Source: Eubacterium sp. (GTDB taxonomy: Bacteria > Bacillota > Clostridia > Oscillospirales > Acutalibacteraceae). From it: 55,681 nucleotides of DNA. The translations under genes and the position numbers were made by a program. The DNA is taken from contig DVEP01000017.1 in NCBI GenBank assembly GCA_015655975.1, positions 1-55,681 of the forward strand, given 5' to 3'. Position 1 is the first letter of the stretch, and each line of letters begins with the position of its first letter. Positions 28,089 through 35,793 of this stretch are shown here, one piece after another. The notes below the pieces were generated by a model. That model was not told the origin of the DNA, ran no database searches, and saw only the letters and a program-made list of their open reading frames with translations.

Positions 28089-29084
28089 ATGCAACCGTCT
28101 AAATTAAAAACACTGTATATATTAGATTTTTTAAAGAAATACAGTGACGAAGACAATCCTATTTCTTCAAAAGAATTGATAAGCCTGCTTGAAGAAAAGG
28201 GAATTAAGGCAGAAAGAAAATCGGTCTATTCCGATATTGAAGCGTTAAACGAACTCGGCTACGATATTGTTACGGTTCGCTCACCAAAGAGGGGATTTTT
28301 TATGGGCGAACGAGATTTTGAATTGCCCGAAGTTCGTTTGCTTATAGACGCCGTTATGTCGGCAGGTTTCATAACTCCTAATAAAACACGCTCATTGATA
28401 GAAAAACTTGAGTCACTTGTGAGTATAAATCAGGCTCAAAAAATGGTAAGTCAGGTTTATTGCGAAACAGCTGTAAAGTGTGAAAATGAGTCGGTTTATC
28501 TGATTATTGACAGTTTGGATAAATCTATAAATGACAACTGCAAAGTGTCATTTACATATAAAAGAAGAAATATAGATAAACTCAATAAGAAAAACTATTC
28601 CGAAAAACATTTCAAAGTTTCGCCGTACGCTTTGTTGTGGAAAGAGGACCACTATTATCTTGTTTGCAACAATGAAAAATACGACAATTTGATGAACTTG
28701 CGTATTGACAGAATTAAAAAGTTGAAAATGTTGGACGAGCCGTCAAGGCCGTTCAGTGAGGTTTCTCCGTATAAAAATGTTTTCGACAGCGCCGATTACG
28801 CTTCTAAAATGTTCAATATGTTTTCAGGGAAAACTGAAAATATAGTCATTGAGTGTGAAATAGATTTGCGTGAAGAAATTATGGACAGATTTGGCGCAAA
28901 TATTCCGCTGACAGCAATTGATATGAACCATTTTCAAACTGAGTTCTATGCTGCGGTTTCAGACGGACTTGTAAGTTGGCTGATGCAATTCGGAAAAAAA
29001 GTAAAGGTGATATCTCCTTGTTCGGTTGTTGATATGATTAAAGAAAAAGCCGAAAATATTTCAAAGTTATATTCAAACAATTAA
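28089..29084 (+). CDS. WYL-domain transcriptional regulator (DeoR-type HTH)
   Basis: A 331-residue regulator with an N-terminal winged helix (residues 1-65; SSKELISLLEE and ERKSVYSDIEALNELGYDI) and a WYL domain in the middle (FKVSPYALLWKEDHYYLVC), followed by a WCX-type C-terminal region. WYL domains sense nucleic acid or small ligands and are common in stress and defence regulation, but no target is evident. GAGGTGA is spaced for ATG 28089; the in-frame GTG 28080 is part of it. Confidence 0.9.
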   Translation: MQPSKLKTLYILDFLKKYSDEDNPISSKELISLLEEKGIKAERKSVYSDIEALNELGYDIVTVRSPKRGFFMGERDFELPEVRLLIDAVMSAGFITPNKTRSLIEKLESLVSINQAQKMVSQVYCETAVKCENESVYLIIDSLDKSINDNCKVSFTYKRRNIDKLNKKNYSEKHFKVSPYALLWKEDHYYLVCNNEKYDNLMNLRIDRIKKLKMLDEPSRPFSEVSPYKNVFDSADYASKMFNMFSGKTENIVIECEIDLREEIMDRFGANIPLTAIDMNHFQTEFYAAVSDGLVSWLMQFGKKVKVISPCSVVDMIKEKAENISKLYSNN

Positions 29085-29121
29085 CTGTATGATATATAGC
29101 CTAAAAAACCATACATAAACA

Positions 29122-29148
29122 AAGCCCGATATATTTAATATCGGGCTT
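29122..29148. terminator. Bidirectional terminator between convergent genes
   Basis: A perfect 11-bp stem, AAGCCCGATAT with its complement, and a 5-nt loop separate the WYL regulator (+) from the SCIFF maturase (-). Confidence 0.75.
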
Positions 29149-29171
29149 AAATTGATTGATTATTAAATTGA

Positions 29172-30551
29172 TTATAAATTTTCTTCTGCTTCGGCCACTT
29201 TGAGCATTATTGCGCACTCAATTCTCTTCTTATGAAGTTCGCAGCCGAAATCGTATGTACCGTTTACACTTCCTGTCGTGTGATAAGCATTTGCGGCGCA
29301 TCCGCCTGAACAATATAGTTTCGCAAAGCAATCATCACATTTTTCGTGAGAATATACATTGCAGTTTTCAAACTGTTTAATGACTTCAGGTCTTGTTACA
29401 CCGTCATCTACATTGCCGACTAAGAATTTTTTGTCGCCTACAAACTGATGACATGGATACAAATCTCCGCTTGGTGTAACAGCAAGATATTCTGTGCCGA
29501 CACCGCAGCCTGAAACACGCTTCACTATACAAGGGCCACCGTCTAAATCTATCATATAGTGGTAAAAAGTGAAGCCGTTGCCGTTTCTTTTTCGTTTTAG
29601 CATTTCTGTTGCTAATATTTCATATTGTTCTTTAAGTTTTGGTAAATCGCTGTCTTTCAAAGCATACGGTTCGGTAGGGTCGCAAACAACAGGCTCAATA
29701 GATATTTCTTTAAAACCAAGGTCAGCCATGTGTAAAATATCTTTTGAAAAGTCAGTGTTAAAGTGCGTATATGTACCTCTCAAATAATATTCAAGCGCAC
29801 CTCTTTTTTCAACAGCTCTTTGAAATTTCGGAACAATAGTATCGTAACTGCCTTTGTTGTTTCTTGTAACCCTTAAGTTGTCGTTTACTTCTTTTCTGCC
29901 GTCAAGGCTCAAAACGATATTTCCCATTTCTTTGTTGCAAAAATCAATGATTTCATCGTTGAGCAAAACACCGTTCGTAGTGAGTGTAAACCTGAAATTT
30001 TTGTTGTATTTTTTTTCAATACTTCTGCCGTATGAAACAAGTTGTTTGCAAACTTCCCAATTCAGAAGAGGCTCTCCGCCGAAAAAGTCAACTTCAAGGT
30101 TTTTTCTGCCATCACTGTGTTCAATGAGATAATCTATCGCTTTTTTTCCTGTCTCAAAAGACATTATTTCTTTTTCGCCGTGATATTCTCCTTTGCCTGC
30201 AAAACAATATTTGCACGCCAAATTGCAGTCGTGGGCAACATGAAGACAAAGCGCTTTAAGTACGCCTTGTTTTTTCTTAAATGTTTTTGCTAAATCTTTG
30301 AAAGTATCTTTGGCAAACAATCTGCCTTCAGACTTTAAAGTTTCAATATCTTCAAAACATTCGTCAATATCTTTTTCGGTTACATCTTCATTGTTTTTAT
30401 ATTTATCTAAGATGAAAGATTTAATTTCATCTTTGCTTCTGTTTTCATACATTGTAATGATATCATAAGCAACCTGGTCAACAGAGTGGACGCAGCCGCT
30501 GTTTTGGTCAATTATGATATTGTATCCGTTTAATTTATATGCGTGTATCAT
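29172..30551 (-). CDS. SCIFF radical SAM maturase (thioether/ranthipeptide synthase)
   Basis: Installs thioether crosslinks between cysteines and backbone or side-chain carbons of the SCIFF peptide, as shown for the CteB type of enzyme. The 459-residue product has an N-terminal RiPP-recognition-like region (NGYNIIIDQNSG), the radical SAM cluster CNLACKYC (Cys109, 113, 116), FFGGEPLLNW, and a C-terminal SPASM domain with the auxiliary-cluster cysteines (CGVGTEYL, YPCHQF, CDDCFAKLYCSGGC). A start at 30599 is in frame but has no ribosome site; GGAGAG precedes the ATG at 30551, which also gives the family's usual MIHxYKLNGYN beginning. Confidence 0.95.
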   Translation of the reverse strand: MIHAYKLNGYNIIIDQNSGCVHSVDQVAYDIITMYENRSKDEIKSFILDKYKNNEDVTEKDIDECFEDIETLKSEGRLFAKDTFKDLAKTFKKKQGVLKALCLHVAHDCNLACKYCFAGKGEYHGEKEIMSFETGKKAIDYLIEHSDGRKNLEVDFFGGEPLLNWEVCKQLVSYGRSIEKKYNKNFRFTLTTNGVLLNDEIIDFCNKEMGNIVLSLDGRKEVNDNLRVTRNNKGSYDTIVPKFQRAVEKRGALEYYLRGTYTHFNTDFSKDILHMADLGFKEISIEPVVCDPTEPYALKDSDLPKLKEQYEILATEMLKRKRNGNGFTFYHYMIDLDGGPCIVKRVSGCGVGTEYLAVTPSGDLYPCHQFVGDKKFLVGNVDDGVTRPEVIKQFENCNVYSHEKCDDCFAKLYCSGGCAANAYHTTGSVNGTYDFGCELHKKRIECAIMLKVAEAEENL

Positions 30552-30561
30552 AAAACTCTCC

Positions 30562-30590
30562 AAAAAATAAGGGCGGTTTTTGTCCGCCCG
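30562..30590 (-). terminator. Terminator-like attenuator between SCIFF precursor and maturase
   Basis: On the minus strand GGGCGG/CCGCCC sequences (30589-30584 and 30576-30571) form a 6-bp GC stem (7 with flanking bases) around a 7-nt loop, followed by TTATTTTTT. It lies between the precursor stop and the maturase ribosome site, so it should reduce maturase transcription relative to the precursor. Confidence 0.75.
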
Positions 30591-30602
30591 AATTTTCATT
30601 TA

Positions 30603-30749
30603 TTATTTCTTAAGTTGCTCGCATTTTTGGTTAGCAACTGCACAAGAAGTTTTGCTTGCTGATTGGCAAGAAGTTTGACATTCGCCACAACCGCCGTTTT
30701 TAGCTGATTCGCAAAGGTTTCTTGATGATAAAGTTTTAATTCTTTTCAT
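30603..30749 (-). CDS. SCIFF family six-cysteine RiPP precursor peptide
   Basis: A 48-residue precursor. It begins MKRIKTLSSRNL, the conserved SCIFF leader, and has six cysteines at residues 13, 21, 24, 28, 36 and 43, matching the 'six cysteines in forty-five residues' family. GAGGTG precedes the ATG. It is directly upstream of its radical SAM maturase on the same strand. The final product should be a thioether-crosslinked peptide; its biological role is unknown although the family is nearly universal in Clostridia. The gene is too short for most gene callers to report reliably. Confidence 0.95.
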   Translation of the reverse strand: MKRIKTLSSRNLCESAKNGGCGECQTSCQSASKTSCAVANQKCEQLKK

Positions 30750-30785
30750 TAATAAGCACCTCGATTCATTGTTTGTACACTCATT

Positions 30786-32174
30786 TTACTCTAATTTGTT
30801 GCTTTTGTCAATGAAAATGTCATCGTTAAATGTGCCTGAATCCGTCAAAAGATTTACATTTTTGCTTTTTAGGTCAAAAACTGTTTCGATAGTTTTCTCA
30901 TCAATCTTTTCACCGGGTACAATTAACGGTATTCCGGGAGGATATGCAAAGACATAGCCTGCACTTATTTTATTAATACAATTCTTTAAATTTTCTTTTT
31001 CTGCATTTTTTAAATCAATCTCATAACTGTTTTTAACTTTTTGGGGTAATACAGGTTTTACAATATTTTCTTTGCCTTTATTTGCAGAAAGACATTTTTT
31101 GTCAAACTCTAAAATTGACTTTTTAAGTTCGTTCAAAGAGTCGCTTTCATCACACACAGTTGCTATTAAAAGCAAAGATGATTTTAAATACATTTCGTCA
31201 TATATCTTATCGGACAAGAAAAATTTATGCAGTTCAAAAGCTGAACGATTTGTATTTGACAGGTCAATATTTATTTTATATTTATCAATATGAGTCCCAT
31301 TTTCAAAATTATTTATTTCAATTTTTTTTGTTTTAATATCATAAAATTCACTAATATGCTTGTCCGATTTTTCAAATTTGCTTTTTGCATTTTTCAAAAA
31401 ATCACAGCACTGCGACACTCCGTACATTAAAATATAACTCGGAGAAGAAGTCTGAAAAATATCTAAATATTTTTTTACTTCATTTTTAAAATTTTCATTG
31501 TTGCACAACAACAACGCAGTTTGAGTAGGGGACGGAAGAGTTTTGTGAAGGGAAGTAACTACAATATCACCGAAGTATTCAAAATCTTTTTCGCAAAATT
31601 TCAGATGAGCGCCGTGAGCACAATCTACAATCAAAACTGCATTGTATTTTTGGCATATATCGTATATTTCTTTTGTGTTGCTTAATACACCTTCATAAGT
31701 AGGACTTGTAATTACGACGGCTTTTGTATTTTTGTTGGCTTTTAATTTCTTTTCAACTTCTTGCGGCTCTATGTAAGTGAAAATTTGAGCTTTTCCATCC
31801 CAATGCGGCTCAATGTATTCTGCATTCAATCTATTCAAATATACGGCATTATAGACAGATTTATGGCAATTTCTCGCAATTAAAATATCATCATATTCAT
31901 TACATACGGCAGATACAGAACTCAGTATTCCTACCGTTGAGCCGTTCACCAAAATATATGCTTTTTTTGTATTGTATAAGCGAGCAAAATCATCTTCAAG
32001 TTCTTTTAATATTTCTGTTGCGTTATGTAAATCATCAAACCCGTCAATTTCCGTAATGTCAATTTTTTCCGCTCCGAATAAATCAAGAAATTTTTTATTT
32101 TCTTTATGACCCGGCATGTGAAAAGAGTAGTGCTTTTCACTTGAATAGTTTTTGAGTTTGTTTTTTAGGCTCAA
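30786..32174 (-). CDS. Orn/Lys/Arg decarboxylase-family PLP enzyme
   Basis: A fold-type I PLP enzyme of the group III basic amino acid decarboxylase family in its short Gram-positive form (YaaO/Cad type). HMPGHK opens the domain, GSTVG and ARNCHKS bind the cofactor, DCAHGAH holds the PLP aspartate, and Lys211 in TSLHKTLPS is the Schiff-base lysine. The C-terminal subdomain ends with YPPGIPLIVPGE. It probably makes a polyamine or cadaverine-like amine. AAGGAG (32190-32185) is spaced 10 nt from TTG 32174, which gives a 462-residue protein; the in-frame ATG at 32219 would overlap the upstream gene by 83 nt and lacks a ribosome site. Confidence 0.88.
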   Translation of the reverse strand: MSLKNKLKNYSSEKHYSFHMPGHKENKKFLDLFGAEKIDITEIDGFDDLHNATEILKELEDDFARLYNTKKAYILVNGSTVGILSSVSAVCNEYDDILIARNCHKSVYNAVYLNRLNAEYIEPHWDGKAQIFTYIEPQEVEKKLKANKNTKAVVITSPTYEGVLSNTKEIYDICQKYNAVLIVDCAHGAHLKFCEKDFEYFGDIVVTSLHKTLPSPTQTALLLCNNENFKNEVKKYLDIFQTSSPSYILMYGVSQCCDFLKNAKSKFEKSDKHISEFYDIKTKKIEINNFENGTHIDKYKINIDLSNTNRSAFELHKFFLSDKIYDEMYLKSSLLLIATVCDESDSLNELKKSILEFDKKCLSANKGKENIVKPVLPQKVKNSYEIDLKNAEKENLKNCINKISAGYVFAYPPGIPLIVPGEKIDEKTIETVFDLKSKNVNLLTDSGTFNDDIFIDKSNKLE

Positions 32175-32766
32175 TTTTTGTTTTCTCCTTTTTTGAATTT
32201 TTGCAAATATTTCTGCCATGAAAAATAATGTTTATGATAAAAATAATATATGCAGTAAAAAGCGGGATTGACTCATTAAGTGCAGTTTCTTTTGTTATTA
32301 TAAGCAATACCAAACTTGTAATGATTGCTGAAAAGCAAAACAGCGCCGAAAATCTATATACAGAACTTTTTTTGTAATTGATTATAAAATACAATATAAT
32401 ATTAAGAAAATTGAAAACAGTGAATGAAAAAGCGCCCGCACAATGTAAATAATAGTTTACTTTCAAATCATAGTCAAATTTAAAAATAACCGTAAACAGT
32501 ATTCCGATTGTGGACAGTGCAATCAAAATATTTGTAAATTTGAACTTTTTTGGAATATTGCTATACAAGTTTTTTGTGTTTAAAGCTATTGTAATTTGAG
32601 AAGTAACTCCCCATACAGCAAATAAAACAGGGTGGTCAAGACCGATAGTTGACAATGCACCGCTGTTTTCAAAAATATTGCCATGAGATATGTACCAAAC
32701 AGTATAAATTAAAGAAAATAAAATTAGCAGTAAGCATAAACAATCGAAAACTTTTTTATTTTTCAT
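32137..32766 (-). CDS. Multi-pass membrane protein of unknown function
   Basis: A 209-residue protein with six probable TM helices (about residues 7-27, 47-62, 78-96, 106-128, 138-157 and 166-183) and a strongly basic C-terminal tail (KNSKKEKTKIEPKK). I recognise no family. The 3' end overlaps the decarboxylase start region by 38 nt, so they form one transcription unit. Such a position would fit an amine or amino acid transport accessory role, but nothing in the sequence proves it. Confidence 0.75.
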   Translation of the reverse strand: MKNKKVFDCLCLLLILFSLIYTVWYISHGNIFENSGALSTIGLDHPVLFAVWGVTSQITIALNTKNLYSNIPKKFKFTNILIALSTIGILFTVIFKFDYDLKVNYYLHCAGAFSFTVFNFLNIILYFIINYKKSSVYRFSALFCFSAIITSLVLLIITKETALNESIPLFTAYIIFIINIIFHGRNICKNSKKEKTKIEPKKQTQKLFK

Positions 32767-32822
32767 AATATCACCGGGAAATATTATACAGTATTGTATT
32801 GTATATGTCTAATAAAAAATGG

Positions 32823-32858
32823 TAAAAAACATAAGCAGTTCGTAGTGAACTGCTTATG
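32823..32858 (-). terminator. Terminator after the Cys-rich gene pair
   Basis: A 12-bp perfect stem (32830-32841 with 32847-32858) is followed, on the minus strand, by GTTTTTTACC. It ends the cys-rich operon transcribed from 33643. Confidence 0.8.
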
Positions 32859-32922
32859 GGAAGCGTTGACAAAAAAGTTTTTTCTTCGCTTCTGTTTATA
32901 TGATAAAAGTATTTTGTTGAAT

Positions 32923-33252
32923 TTAGCCCTTAATTGCTTCCTCGCAATCAATACAATCGAGTGTGCTTTCTCCCATACAAGCAGTAACTGTATAGTGTAT
33001 TGGGAATTTTACGCGAAGTTTTTGTGTTACAACAACTTCAATTGTATTATTACAGCAGTTGTTGCAACAATTAACTGTTGGTTTGTCGCAACATTCAATT
33101 TCCACCTTGTCTAATGCGGCTTCAGGTTTTAACTGAATCGGTACACTTATATCCATGAATTGACAACCCATTTTCGTAAAATTATCCTGCGGACATTCAC
33201 ATTGTTGTTTCATAGGAGCAGGATTTGACATACATAAAGCATTCTGTTCCAT
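32923..33252 (-). CDS. Cysteine-rich small protein B (probable spore-surface protein)
   Basis: A 109-residue protein with about a dozen cysteines, including paired ones (CCDK, NCCNNCCNN). It is a diverged paralogue of the upstream gene: both have a cysteine-containing N-terminal tail, a strand of the type (D/S)I(S)VPxxxxP, a central CC pair, a second strand with V(K/E)(V/F)P, and a final (M)G(E/D)xxxDC. It starts within the stop of the upstream gene. The beta-rich, disulfide-prone composition and the sigma-K-like promoter of the operon suggest a coat, exosporium or appendage subunit. No named family is recognised. Confidence 0.75.
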   Translation of the reverse strand: MEQNALCMSNPAPMKQQCECPQDNFTKMGCQFMDISVPIQLKPEAALDKVEIECCDKPTVNCCNNCCNNTIEVVVTQKLRVKFPIHYTVTACMGESTLDCIDCEEAIKG

Positions 33253-33617
33253 TATTGTTCAATCTCCTCTTCGCAATTCATACAAATATTATGGGAAGAT
33301 GCGGCCAGGCAATCTACATAGGTGTCGCCCACCATTGATGTTGCGCCAAACTCTACAGGAACTTCTACGCATATAGTCTGACTGATTGTGAAAGAACAGG
33401 TGCCGTTTTTCTTTCCGGGACAGGGTTTTTCACCCGGCACAACAACTGCGTCTCCACAACATTTAGTTATGGTGTTACCTGTTTTAGCAAAAGGTGTAAC
33501 GCTCACAGGAACACAAATGGATAGTTTTTGATATCCGACAGTCGGACAAGTTCGATTCTCCGAATCCGGTAATTCCGTTTTAGACAATGCACAATTGCAA
33601 TTCGTATATTCTGACAT
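33252..33617 (-). CDS. Cysteine-rich small protein A (probable spore-surface protein)
   Basis: A 121-residue protein, first gene of a two-gene operon, with cysteines spread through the chain (NCNC near the N-terminus, CC near 53-54, CMNC near the C-terminus). Predicted strands SICVPVSVTP and TICVEVPVEFG alternate polar and hydrophobic residues, suggesting a beta-sandwich. There is no signal peptide, as expected for spore-coat material made in the mother cell. AAGGAGG precedes the ATG. The endospore appendage (Ena) proteins have comparable size and cysteine-linked N-termini, but I cannot show homology by eye. Confidence 0.78.
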   Translation of the reverse strand: MSEYTNCNCALSKTELPDSENRTCPTVGYQKLSICVPVSVTPFAKTGNTITKCCGDAVVVPGEKPCPGKKNGTCSFTISQTICVEVPVEFGATSMVGDTYVDCLAASSHNICMNCEEEIEQ

Positions 33618-33649
33618 ATCATAACCTCCTTTCTTATAGGTTACATACT

Positions 33650-33678
33650 TATTCTATGGGAGAACTTCTAAAAGTGTT
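33650..33678 (-). promoter_or_regulatory. Sigma-K-type (late mother-cell sporulation) promoter
   Basis: On the minus strand AACA (33678-33675) is followed by 16 nt and then CATAGAATA (33658-33650). This matches the sigma-K consensus mACm-N16-CATAnnnTA exactly. It lies 33 nt upstream of the ATG of cysteine-rich protein A. No housekeeping-type promoter is obvious nearby. Confidence 0.65.
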
Positions 33679-33923
33679 ACATTGTTTAAAAAGTCTAAGA
33701 CAGCAAAAATTGATTGAGAAGTTGAATTTATAATCAGTAATATTATCTTTATTTCCGAAACTTATGCACATCTGTAAACAGAGAAAAGACACCAAACAAA
33801 AAAGCAGTGCTCTTTTCCTGAACAATTTGGATAAAGCACTGCTTAATTTAGTTTACTATGATTTTTTATATGGTAAAACCCTTTTTCTGATTTCGCTCAT
33901 AAAAGAGTCAACCAATGAATATA
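33679..33923. other. Intergenic region with an inverted repeat
   Basis: No convincing gene. An inverted repeat AAGCAGTGCT (33802-33811) and AGCACTGCTT (33835-33844) encloses a 23-nt loop and could be a further terminator. A 70-codon reading frame on the + strand here runs into the tRNA gene and was not accepted. Confidence 0.6.
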
Positions 33924-33955
33924 AAAAAGGGCTGACATTTTCTGTCAACCCTTTT
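33924..33955 (-). terminator. Terminator of tRNA-Leu(UAA)
   Basis: The stem pairs AAAAGGG-TGACA with TGTCA-CCCTTTT (one bulged or mismatched position), and on the minus strand the arm is followed by TTTTTTA. It begins right at the encoded CCA end of the tRNA. Confidence 0.75.
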
Positions 33956-34041
33956 GGTGCCGGTGACCGGACTTGAACCGGTACGATATTGCTATCGAGG
34001 GATTTTAAGTCCCTTGCGTCTGCCTATTCCGCCACATCGGC
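33955..34041 (-). tRNA. tRNA-Leu (UAA)
   Basis: An 87-nt gene including an encoded CCA. The anticodon stem GGGA/TCCC holds loop CTTAAAA with anticodon TAA. The long variable arm expected of class II tRNA-Leu is present, and the T arm GGTTCAAGTCC is intact. The acceptor stem GCCGATG pairs with CACCGGC except for one A-C mismatch at pair 5. Confidence 0.93.
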
Positions 34042-34079
34042 ACATAACATTGATATAATAAAATATTTTAAATCAAATG

Positions 34080-35318
34080 TCAAGATAATTTATTAATATT
34101 TTTATCAATATTTTTCATATTAACTTTATTTTTTAGATTTGATATTTTTGCTTTTTCCTGAATTTTTGCATAACTGATTTTACCCGATTTAATGTAATCT
34201 AAAAAATCGTTAAAATCGTATTTAATTTCAGGCATAATATTTATTATTCCGAACTTAACCATTAAAGTTAAAATTTCTATAACATATCTTTGATTTTCCG
34301 CGTCTTTATTATCCAAAACTTTTAAAACTTCAACAAACTTTTCGGCTTTGAGTTCCTTTATTTCATTTAAAGTTTTTGCATCTGTTGCGTCTAAAATTTC
34401 AAACAGAGTTTCAAAAACGCTTTCAATTTTTTCTTTTTCAACATTCATAAGAACATCGTTTATGGTTTTTTCAAATAATACGCTCGAATAGTTTGCAGAA
34501 GTGCTGTACTCGAAGTCATTATCATTAACATGCCAATTGTATATATGATGTTGACTTATTCCGTGCTCTTCGCTTTCTACAATTAAAATTTTTTCGTCGT
34601 GATTGAAAATTCTGCCGATAATTGACCCTTCGGGAACTATTGTAGTTATCTTTTCATTAATCAAATCGTATGATTTAGATTTAATATACTCATTGCTGAA
34701 GCCCGGACCGTCAAAATTGTATATATCTATTATTCTGTTTTTTAAATCGTCGTTACACTCTACTGCAGAATATACAGACAGATTTCCGCCTTTTGAATGC
34801 CCTGTCAAATGGTACTTTTTATTATCATTTTTCAAATGTTCATTTAGATATTTGATGGCTTGAATTTGAGAATAAATAGGAAAAGTAAACGAAAGCGCGG
34901 CAGATTCTTTGAGTCCCGAAAGAGTTTCATCTGTACCTCGAAATGCAATGATATTTTCACCGTTTTGCATTTCAAATGTAAGCGCTGAAAATTGTTTTTC
35001 TTCAGCATTAAAAACTTCATTTCTGTAATCTTTTGCCACGATATTTCTATATCTTTTCCCATTTGATATAATACAAAGCAACAATATAGCTTTTTGCATT
35101 ATCAATGAAAACTGCAAAAGTTCGTCCTCACTGTATGTTTCAGTTATGATTCTCCAAATATCTATCAATGTTAAAGGTGAATTGAATTCAAAAATTTTTT
35201 CATATTCAATATATGCAAGTTGTGAAAAAATCAACGCATCTAACTTATTGTATGAAAACTCGTCAAAATCAATATTGCAATATTTCTCTGCATAGTCAAA
35301 AATGTTTTCCATAGCCAC
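34080..35318 (-). CDS. Mbeg1-like (DUF2974) alpha/beta hydrolase
   Basis: A 412-residue cytosolic protein of the DUF2974/Mbeg1-like family, related to class 3 lipases. The nucleophile elbow is YHLTGHSKGGNLS, with Ser as nucleophile and a Lys after it; IIAFRGTDET matches the lipase oxyanion strand, and IYNFDGPGFS follows. The catalytic His is probably the HHIYNW segment. Substrate is unknown; the family is common in Clostridia. A GTG at 35318 has GAGGAAT suitably upstream, with ATG 35312 as the alternative. It is the only gene between the two tRNA-Leu genes. Confidence 0.88.
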   Translation of the reverse strand: MAMENIFDYAEKYCNIDFDEFSYNKLDALIFSQLAYIEYEKIFEFNSPLTLIDIWRIITETYSEDELLQFSLIMQKAILLLCIISNGKRYRNIVAKDYRNEVFNAEEKQFSALTFEMQNGENIIAFRGTDETLSGLKESAALSFTFPIYSQIQAIKYLNEHLKNDNKKYHLTGHSKGGNLSVYSAVECNDDLKNRIIDIYNFDGPGFSNEYIKSKSYDLINEKITTIVPEGSIIGRIFNHDEKILIVESEEHGISQHHIYNWHVNDNDFEYSTSANYSSVLFEKTINDVLMNVEKEKIESVFETLFEILDATDAKTLNEIKELKAEKFVEVLKVLDNKDAENQRYVIEILTLMVKFGIINIMPEIKYDFNDFLDYIKSGKISYAKIQEKAKISNLKNKVNMKNIDKNINKLS

Positions 35319-35446
35319 TCAAATTCCTCATAAATTTATAATACTAACAAAAATATAGTAATTATTTAATAAAATTATACCAAACAAAAAAATTTTTTCA
35401 AGTTTTATTGACATATAAAAGAGTCTGTTGTATAATCTGTATCAAC

Positions 35447-35533
35447 GCCGGTGTGTTGGAATTGGCAGACGAGACGGACTCAAAATCCGTTGCCCGCAAG
35501 GGCGTGCGGGTTCGACCCCCGCCACCGGCACCA
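35447..35533 (+). tRNA. tRNA-Leu (CAA)
   Basis: An 87-nt gene including an encoded CCA. Acceptor GCCGGTG pairs perfectly with CACCGGC; the anticodon stem ACGGA/TCCGT holds the loop CTCAAAA, anticodon CAA. The long variable arm TGCCCGCAAGGGCGT and T arm GGGTTCGACCCCC are intact. A possible -10 box TATAAT lies at 35431-35436. The 3' end is followed by a terminator and then by the repeats that bound the RHS region, so it may be an integration site. Confidence 0.95.
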
Positions 35534-35535
35534 TT

Positions 35536-35569
35536 GTAGCTTGGGTTGAATAAACCCGAGCTACTTTTA
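35536..35569 (+). terminator. Terminator of tRNA-Leu(CAA)
   Basis: GTAGCTTGGGTT (35536-35547) pairs with AACCCGAGCTAC (35553-35564) with one G-U type mismatch, followed by TTTTAT. Confidence 0.8.
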
Positions 35570-35645
35570 TAAGTGTTTAAAAACGGCGTGTTAAGCCAAA
35601 TTTTGTACTTTGATGTATTTTCAAATATCTTTCAAGGATATTCAA

Positions 35646-35689
35646 TTTACACCAAATTTACACCAAAACTACACCAAAATTACACCACA
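35646..35689. repeat. Four tandem 11-bp TTTACACCAAA units
   Basis: Units at 35646, 35657, 35668 and 35679: two perfect TTTACACCAAA, then ACTACACCAAA and ATTACACCACA. An 11-bp period places each unit on the same DNA face. Two further units (46025 and 46036) precede direct repeat B. This resembles integrase arm-type binding sites or a regulator array. Confidence 0.85.
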
Positions 35690-35692
35690 AAA

Positions 35693-35745
35693 CAAATAAA
35701 AAATAATATAATAAACTATTCACTTGTTAAGATATATAAACCACT
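35693..35745. repeat. Direct repeat A (left border of RHS region)
   Basis: A 53-nt sequence that recurs at 46050-46103 with two substitutions and one extra A. The central 26 nt beginning ATAAACTATTCACTTG are identical. It is located 160 nt after the tRNA-Leu(CAA) gene. Confidence 0.9.
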
Positions 35746-35793
35746 ATAAGTAAAACGGTATATGCTTCCGTTTTTTATAGTGGTTTATTTTTT
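35740..35793 (+). terminator. Terminator-like hairpin attached to repeat A
   Basis: ACCACTATA pairs with TATAGTGGT and inner AAAACGG with CCGTTTT, followed by a T-rich run. A hairpin of the same architecture but different sequence follows repeat B, with compensating changes. Confidence 0.7.

Noticed and set aside
33764..33976. Plus-strand 70-codon frame before tRNA-Leu
   Set aside because: It reads through two hairpins and into the tRNA gene, with no convincing ribosome site.
35447..35533. tRNA-Leu(CAA) 3' end as a duplicated attachment site
   Set aside because: No second copy of the tRNA 3' end was found near repeat B or elsewhere in the window, so only the shorter direct repeats support an integration event.
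35646..35689. Tandem ACACCAAA repeats considered as a CRISPR array
   Set aside because: Units are only 11 bp and directly adjacent, without unique spacers, and no cas genes are in the window.
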